A DNA stretch of 64,000 nt from contig DBGCPK010000008.1 of NCBI GenBank assembly GCA_048359995.1, positions 124,001 to 188,000 of the forward strand, read 5' to 3'. The translations under genes were made by a program, and so were the position numbers. Every line of letters begins with the position of its first letter. Within the stretch, counting starts at the first letter, position 1. The notes below the pieces were generated by a model that saw nothing but the letters and a program-made list of their open reading frames with translations, was not told where the DNA came from and ran no database searches. Shown piece after piece: positions 60,401 to 64,000 of this stretch. Source of the DNA: UBA3210 sp048359995. GTDB lineage: Bacteria > Bacillota_I > Bacilli_A > RFN20 > CAG-449.

Positions 60401-60647
60401 AACTCCACCAGTCGTCAAAACCGTTGAAATAAAAAGGGATCTCCTGCAAGACAAAATCGCCGTTAACCGGAATCGTAAAGGAATTATTGATCAACGTTAT
60501 GCCGAACAGAAAACAACTGATCAAGTACAGGAAAAGAACGAATCGGACATTGCCGCGATTCAAAAAGCGGACGAGCGCGCGATAAGGCGTTGAAGCGACG
60601 ATCTTCCGATAGTATTTGTTATCTTTGAATCCTTTTGTCTGTTCCAT
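57483..60647 (-). CDS. YfhO-family multi-pass membrane protein
   Basis: A 1054-residue protein with about 13-14 transmembrane helices in the N-terminal 540 residues. The YfhO-type start RFLNRGNVRFVLFLYLISCFLFGITL is followed by GDFVLQEIPFYFNGFDDWW. A large extracytoplasmic domain (about 550-1015, SSQTENKVSVLTIPYDTGW near its end) and a last helix follow. In Bacillus, YfhO is implicated in glycosylation of lipoteichoic acid. It starts 12 bases after rlmH with GGGAAGAG and ends the replication operon. Confidence 0.87.
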   Translation of the reverse strand: MEQTKGFKDNKYYRKIVASTPYRALVRFLNRGNVRFVLFLYLISCFLFGITLINNSFTIPVNGDFVLQEIPFYFNGFDDWWSYLTSGKFVLWDENTNLGVNNIGSNSFYYLLDIFFLPTLLVPRSLVPQMQAFLIMSKMVLSGYIMKKLLELFKVRIETAEMIGVAYAFSGWSLYYLWFNHFLEITILLPLVMYGIEVLLRTRKPAKLILSLFLSAMTNYFFFIMICFCTVMYAVFRYFQLWSGYSKKERGEIIGLGIAAYAVGIVLSLIVLLPAFSVALNSSRASSSSYTEVVKDSVRAVFTALKNGEIAMALHNVKALISNLFYFTRGSSSSTSIISNIARVYLYPLVSFFYPTVSCNDHIIINNTGYDNALSSLFLYTPVMLMMIPSVMQSFRQKRISHVVGTIGILVLIFTPFAYYCFSGFTNIAYGRWQLFPVVCMFLYAGISFDRRDKMKAWFLDISFLVCLGMEILLLYLCKKLQGTSSVQDMDVDATNVVYAQMAYLVILFAYMRWKFKNRELAGTLKWVIAIEAVVSCNLLLGFSINLGGDELYVGFFGTSSYDDLYGGRESLKSEQKLLEQIKKNDESYYRVYNTSLSRNSNNLGMVENYNGLGSFHSIYGYELNDFLQWTHFTYDCGNGSWSMGDHEKKINLENFLNVKYYIMNEDDSNVPFGLTKIFEENGKVVYRNDNYISLGFNFDSIVSADYVSGLMQSTYYNNYYLSGTYTGYVPKLEYLLTDRAILYEEDALRIIEQYPDLTYSEDIDFSAYFKGIIYTRTISNNEATIRAAKWDDGPGGSGAFLNEWDEYEGYTTSKATALKWNSELIVNLTSPLAPDASSRGGAYITLTERMGENLIITLYDREGNEICSDRHMTHYYDKSGDKKYERGFYVDRPVYKIVITVKDTFKSTAVLAKPNATYQYYDSYIESIGKQKQSEFTNVTRDTNRYTFESSQTENKVSVLTIPYDTGWTLTRIDEEGNEKEIEIFKGQGGFISFINEKGNYRYRLDYLTPYLYEGCLGFIVGSMIFAGIYYSLHIVRDDKEFIELSTRGMIKN

Positions 60648-60659
60648 ACGCTCTCTTCC

Positions 60660-61136
60660 CTATTTATGATATGTTTCGCGGCAGATGATCTTAAAACTCC
60701 GATAAATCTGTTCCAGAATCAACACCCGCGTCAACTGATGAGTAAAAGTCATTTTCGAAAGACTCAGCGATAAGTCGCTCCGCTTACGAAGGATATCGGA
60801 CAATCCGTAGGAAGAACCGATGACGAAGACGAGGCTTTTTCCCCGATTCGCCAATTCTTCCACCTTTCCTGCAAATTCCTCGCTGGACATTTCCTTTCCG
60901 CGCAAATCGAGAAGAACGACAAAATCTTCCTCTTTAATCTGATTTAACAAGCTTTCCCCTTCTCTATCCAACGCCTGCAAAACAGACGCTTCGCTTGTAT
61001 CTCGGATTTTCTCTTCCTCGATTTCCGTAACGGAGAGTTTGCAATATCGGCTCAGCCTTTTGACGTATTCGCCAATCTCCTCCCGATGAAAACTCTCTTT
61101 GATTTTCCCTACGGCGAGAATTTTGATGCGAATCAT
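60660..61136 (-). CDS. rlmH: 23S rRNA pseudouridine-1915 N3-methyltransferase RlmH
   Basis: A 158-residue SPOUT methyltransferase acting on pseudouridine 1915 in the decoding-centre helix 69. MIRIKILAVGKIKESF begins the protein, and LVFVIGSSYGLSDILRKRSD and SLSKMTFTHQLTRVLILEQIYRS are the two knot motifs. It overlaps the walJ stop as ATGA. The 17-codon upstream extension is not family-like. Confidence 0.96.
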   Translation of the reverse strand: MIRIKILAVGKIKESFHREEIGEYVKRLSRYCKLSVTEIEEEKIRDTSEASVLQALDREGESLLNQIKEEDFVVLLDLRGKEMSSEEFAGKVEELANRGKSLVFVIGSSYGLSDILRKRSDLSLSLSKMTFTHQLTRVLILEQIYRSFKIICRETYHK

Positions 61137-61894
61137 ATCCGAATCAAATCCTCTCCGCCCGAAACTGTCTCTTTTTGACTGGCGCATCGGATTCGATAGC
61201 GGTCAAAATCCACACCGCGTTTTTTAAAAACTTTCATCAAATCCGCCAAAGCGAGTTCCGGACTATTGACTTCTTCCGACAGGTGAGCCAGTACGATCTC
61301 TTTTGTCTTCTCTCCGATCACATCGCACAAATAATTCGCACTGTCTTCGTTGGAAAGATGACCATAATCGCCCATAATCCGCTTTTTCAGCGACTGCGGC
61401 CGATCGCTTTCGATCAACGCTTTGACATTGTGATTGGATTCGAAGATATAGTAATCGGCATTCCCGATCATTTCGACGGATTTTTCATAAAGGTAACCGG
61501 TGTCCGTAATGTAAACCAACTTTTCTTTTCCGTCTCCGATCGAAAACCCTACCGAGCCGTCCGTATCGTGCGAAGTCGGAATAACGACAACATCGAATCC
61601 GTTGATCAGATAACTTTGATAGGGAATCAACTGATTTGACAAGGGTATATCCGGAAAAGTCGCATAAGTCGCATAGATGATCTCTTTGGGAAACGCTTCG
61701 ATTCCGGATATGTGATCGCTGTGATTGTGCGTAATCAGCACATATCCGATATCTTCCACTTTTTTTCCGATATCTTCCATTTTCGCTTTCAATTTTCTTT
61801 TGGAAATGCCCGCATCGATGAGAAGATACCTACCCTCCGATTCGATCAAAGCGCAATTTCCTTTCGATCCCGATTCAAAAACAAAAAATTTCAT
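61133..61894 (-). CDS. walJ: Metallo-beta-lactamase-fold protein WalJ (YycJ)
   Basis: A 253-residue metal-dependent hydrolase with MKFFVFESGSKGNCALIES, the HxHxDH motif THNHSDHISGIE (about residue 56) and later HDTDG-, TDTGY and ESNHNV segments. In Bacillus it is in the walRK operon and has been linked to cell-wall and DNA-repair coordination with replication. Here it has no walRK nearby and lies between dnaB and rlmH, overlapping dnaB by four bases. Confidence 0.9.
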   Translation of the reverse strand: MKFFVFESGSKGNCALIESEGRYLLIDAGISKRKLKAKMEDIGKKVEDIGYVLITHNHSDHISGIEAFPKEIIYATYATFPDIPLSNQLIPYQSYLINGFDVVVIPTSHDTDGSVGFSIGDGKEKLVYITDTGYLYEKSVEMIGNADYYIFESNHNVKALIESDRPQSLKKRIMGDYGHLSNEDSANYLCDVIGEKTKEIVLAHLSEEVNSPELALADLMKVFKKRGVDFDRYRIRCASQKETVSGGEDLIRI

Positions 61895-63291
61895 TTGTTT
61901 TCTCCGCCTACTTCGATAAATTTTCCGATATTCATCAAAAATTGCAATTCGATCGTTCCCGTCTTTCCATTTCGATTTTTTGCAATGATGATCTTCGTCG
62001 TCTTGGCGACGTCGTAAGCGCCGTCGCTGTCCGCATTTTCGGTTTTTTTGGCTTCTTCCTGTTGTTTTTCCGGTTTCTGATAATCGTCCCTGTGAATGAA
62101 AAGAACCTGATCCGCATCCTGTTCGATCGAACCGGAATCCCTTAAATCCGAAAGAATCGGTTGCCGTGCGCTTTTTTCGTTAGCGCGAGACAACTGGCTC
62201 AAACAGATAATCGGAAGATCGAGTTCCCGAGCCAAAGCCTTGATCGATCGGGAAATTTCCCCGACTTCGATCGCCCTTGACACTTCTCCCAATTTGGCAT
62301 TTGTCGTAATCAGTCCGAGATAGTCGATAAAAATCGCCGCAAGATCGGGATGAGACGCTTTTAATTTTTTTGCTTTTGTCCGGATATCGTTCAACCTGAT
62401 TGACGCGGTATCGTCGATAAAAATTTGCGTTTTTTTCAATCTTGTACTCGCCACGTCCAAAGCGAGCCAATCGTCAGGTTGAAGATTTCCCGAAGATAAA
62501 AAAGTAGAATTAATTCCCGCAACAGAAGAAATCAACCTTCGGCATATCGATTCCGCGTCCATTTCCAACGAAAAGAAAGCAACGGGACGTCCGGTTGAAT
62601 TGGCGGCATTGTAAATCAAATTGATCGCCAGCGCGGTCTTGCCCACACTCGGTCGCGCAGCCAAAATGATAAAATTTCCCTTTTGCCAACCTTGCGTGTA
62701 TCTGTCGAGACTATCGAATCCGGTGGTAATACCGATGCAATATTTATTGCTTTTCTCCACGCTCTTTTCGATTTTCAGTTTATAGGTTACCTGATTGACG
62801 ACTTCTTGCGCCGTTACAAACTCTGCGACCCTTCGAGCTTGAGTAACGGCAAGAACTTTGTTTTCGCATTCAGCGATATACTGAGACACGTCTTGAATTT
62901 TCTCTTTTTTCAATCCTTCGATGCACCCCTGCATCGTCGCAATCAACCGTCGTGCCAGTGAAGCATCCTTAATGATTCTGACGTGATAATACGCATTGCT
63001 TTCCCCGATATAGGAATCTACCAAATCGTACAGGTATTCGACACCTCCGATTTTATCGAGTACTTTCATCGTCGTATCGAGTTGAGTAACGACCACGGGG
63101 ATGTCGACTTCGTATCCCAACGTCACCAAATCGGAAACAGCCTGAAAGATCAACTGGTGTTGCACGTGTACGAAATCTTTGGCTTCCAGCGTGGAAGAGA
63201 TCTCGTCTCTGAGATTTTTAGCGCAAAGCATCGCGCCGAGAACCGCTTTTTCCGCCTCGTATGTATTGTTGTAAAATTCGATTTCCGCCAT
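61891..63291 (-). CDS. dnaB: Replicative DNA helicase
   Basis: A 466-residue hexameric helicase at the replication fork. The N-terminal collar domain (1-155) begins with NTYEAEKAVLGAMLC. The RecA-like domain has Walker A LAARPSVGKTALAIN near 220, Walker B IFIDYLGLI near 320, and the arginine finger segment QLSRANEKSARQPILSDLRDSGSIEQDAD-type pattern with VLFIHRDDY. Standard length. It follows rplI and precedes walJ with a four-base overlap. Confidence 0.97.
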   Translation of the reverse strand: MAEIEFYNNTYEAEKAVLGAMLCAKNLRDEISSTLEAKDFVHVQHQLIFQAVSDLVTLGYEVDIPVVVTQLDTTMKVLDKIGGVEYLYDLVDSYIGESNAYYHVRIIKDASLARRLIATMQGCIEGLKKEKIQDVSQYIAECENKVLAVTQARRVAEFVTAQEVVNQVTYKLKIEKSVEKSNKYCIGITTGFDSLDRYTQGWQKGNFIILAARPSVGKTALAINLIYNAANSTGRPVAFFSLEMDAESICRRLISSVAGINSTFLSSGNLQPDDWLALDVASTRLKKTQIFIDDTASIRLNDIRTKAKKLKASHPDLAAIFIDYLGLITTNAKLGEVSRAIEVGEISRSIKALARELDLPIICLSQLSRANEKSARQPILSDLRDSGSIEQDADQVLFIHRDDYQKPEKQQEEAKKTENADSDGAYDVAKTTKIIIAKNRNGKTGTIELQFLMNIGKFIEVGGENK

Positions 63292-63303
63292 AAAACTTCC
63301 CGT

Positions 63304-63750
63304 TTACTTTTCGCTTACATGAACTCTGATCGTCGCAAAAACGTCTTTGAACAATTCGATCTTCAGATTGGTGTATCCGAAAGCGTTGATCGTATATTTG
63401 TCGATGAATTTTCTTTTGTCGACATTGATTTGATATTTTTCTTTCAGCATCTCGACGACCTGTTTTTGGGATATCGTCCCCATCATTCTTCCGTCTTTGC
63501 TCGACGGCGCCGTGAATTCGAGAACGATCTCTTTGATTTTTTCGGCCGTTTCTTCCGCTTGCGCTTTCTTTTTATCCCATTCTTCTTTCTCGTTTTGGAT
63601 CTGTCGATCTCTGACTTCCAATCCCGCCGCAGTCGATTTCACCGCCAAGCGTCGCGGAATCAAATAATTCTGTGCGTATCCGTCGGAGACTTCGACAACC
63701 TGATTTTTTTTGCCGACCGACTTTACGTCTTGCAATAAAATGATTTTCAT
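63304..63750 (-). CDS. rplI: 50S ribosomal protein L9
   Basis: A 148-residue ribosomal protein binding 23S rRNA at the base of the L1 stalk. MKIILLQDVKSVGKKNQVVEVSDGYAQNYLIPRRLA is the signature N-terminal domain, joined by a long helix to the C-terminal domain (IRVHVSEK end). GGAGG precedes the start. It lies between the gdpP-like gene and dnaB, the conserved Bacillota order. Confidence 0.97.
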   Translation of the reverse strand: MKIILLQDVKSVGKKNQVVEVSDGYAQNYLIPRRLAVKSTAAGLEVRDRQIQNEKEEWDKKKAQAEETAEKIKEIVLEFTAPSSKDGRMMGTISQKQVVEMLKEKYQINVDKRKFIDKYTINAFGYTNLKIELFKDVFATIRVHVSEK

Positions 63751-63762
63751 CTTTTCTACCTC

Positions 63763-64000
63763 CTAAGATGCTCTCGCGTCGTTTAAATAAAGATCAAACG
63801 TTTTCAGCAGTATTTCATACACGTCTTTGATGTTCTTGTTGTCGAATTGCGTTGCCGCGCTTGCGAAATGACCGCCTCCGCCGATCTTTTCCATCAGCAG
63901 TTGAACGTTGATGCTTCCGTCACTACGCGCGGAAATCCCGACTTTCTTCTGTTCGATGCGCCCGACGACAAAGCAAGCGTTTATTCCTTTGATCTGCAAA
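63763..64000 (-). CDS. gdpP: C-terminal end of a DHH phosphodiesterase, probably GdpP
   Basis: The last 79 or so codons of a gene that continues past the right edge. GGGGHFASAATQF is the GGGH nucleotide-binding motif of the DHHA1 domain. Directly upstream of rplI in Bacillota stands gdpP (yybT), the membrane-bound c-di-AMP phosphodiesterase, so this identity is likely. The PAS, GGDEF and DHH portions are outside the window. Confidence 0.8.
   Translation of the reverse strand, partial: LQIKGINACFVVGRIEQKKVGISARSDGSINVQLLMEKIGGGGHFASAATQFDNKNIKDVYEILLKTFDLYLNDARAS

Overview
This 64 kb window looks like chromosomal DNA of a Bacillota organism on the Bacilli side, most likely an anaerobe or microaerophile. 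The evidence is gene order: cysS-rlmB-sigma factor, comFA-comFC...secA-prfB-yitT-ctp-uvrB, prfA-prmC...tsaC-rpiB, dnaX-ybaB-recR-tmk-holB-ricT-rsmI and gdpP-rplI-dnaB-walJ-rlmH all match Bacillus-type blocks, in several cases with genes dropped out. A reverse-type rubrerythrin, a PerR-like regulator and ferritin suggest peroxide defence in a low-oxygen lifestyle. TGA is a stop codon here: many genes end in it, and prfB keeps the RF2 frameshift at an internal TGA. No rRNA, tRNA, CRISPR array, prophage or recognisable transposase was seen.

Layout. 0-3 kb: sigH-like sigma factor, rlmB and cysS. 3-9 kb: an alpha/beta hydrolase, an EamA transporter preceded by a 15-codon leader ORF, a perR-rubrerythrin operon, a TetR gene, and an ECF sigma factor overlapping a membrane-anchored von Willebrand A protein. 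9-18 kb: an oligopeptide ABC transporter operon headed by a lipoprotein. 18-24 kb: glyA, a 59-residue small gene, a TetR-controlled ABC-2 exporter, a membrane protein, ferritin and an acetyltransferase. 24-29 kb: thyA-folA, a DegV protein, and an ATP-grasp gene whose end overlaps that of a convergent esterase. 29-46 kb: the secA operon, competence genes comFA and comFC, and the prfA-prmC-tsaC-rpiB region. The latter holds a Fic protein, a SpoIIR-like gene at the expected spoIIR position and, further on, a SpoIIQ-like degenerate LytM protein. 46-54.5 kb: a lipoprotein and phosphatase pair, then the DNA-metabolism block. 54.5-56.6 kb: a HIT-family gene split by an AT-rich cassette carrying an AAA ATPase and an XRE regulator with an in-frame TGA. 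56.7-64 kb: a ZIP transporter convergent with the gdpP-rplI-dnaB-walJ-rlmH-yfhO operon.

The regulatory DNA is readable. Several near-consensus sigma-A promoters have palindromes at the start site of the very gene that encodes a likely repressor (perR, two tetR genes, fic). The same 15-bp palindrome occurs at the perR-rubrerythrin and ferritin promoters, so a small peroxide/iron regulon can be proposed. The less usual points are the cassette in the HIT gene, the Fur-family protein without its structural zinc cysteines, the ECF sigma/vWA pair, and sporulation-type genes (SigH-like, SpoIIR-like, SpoIIQ-like, CtpB-like) in small or altered form.
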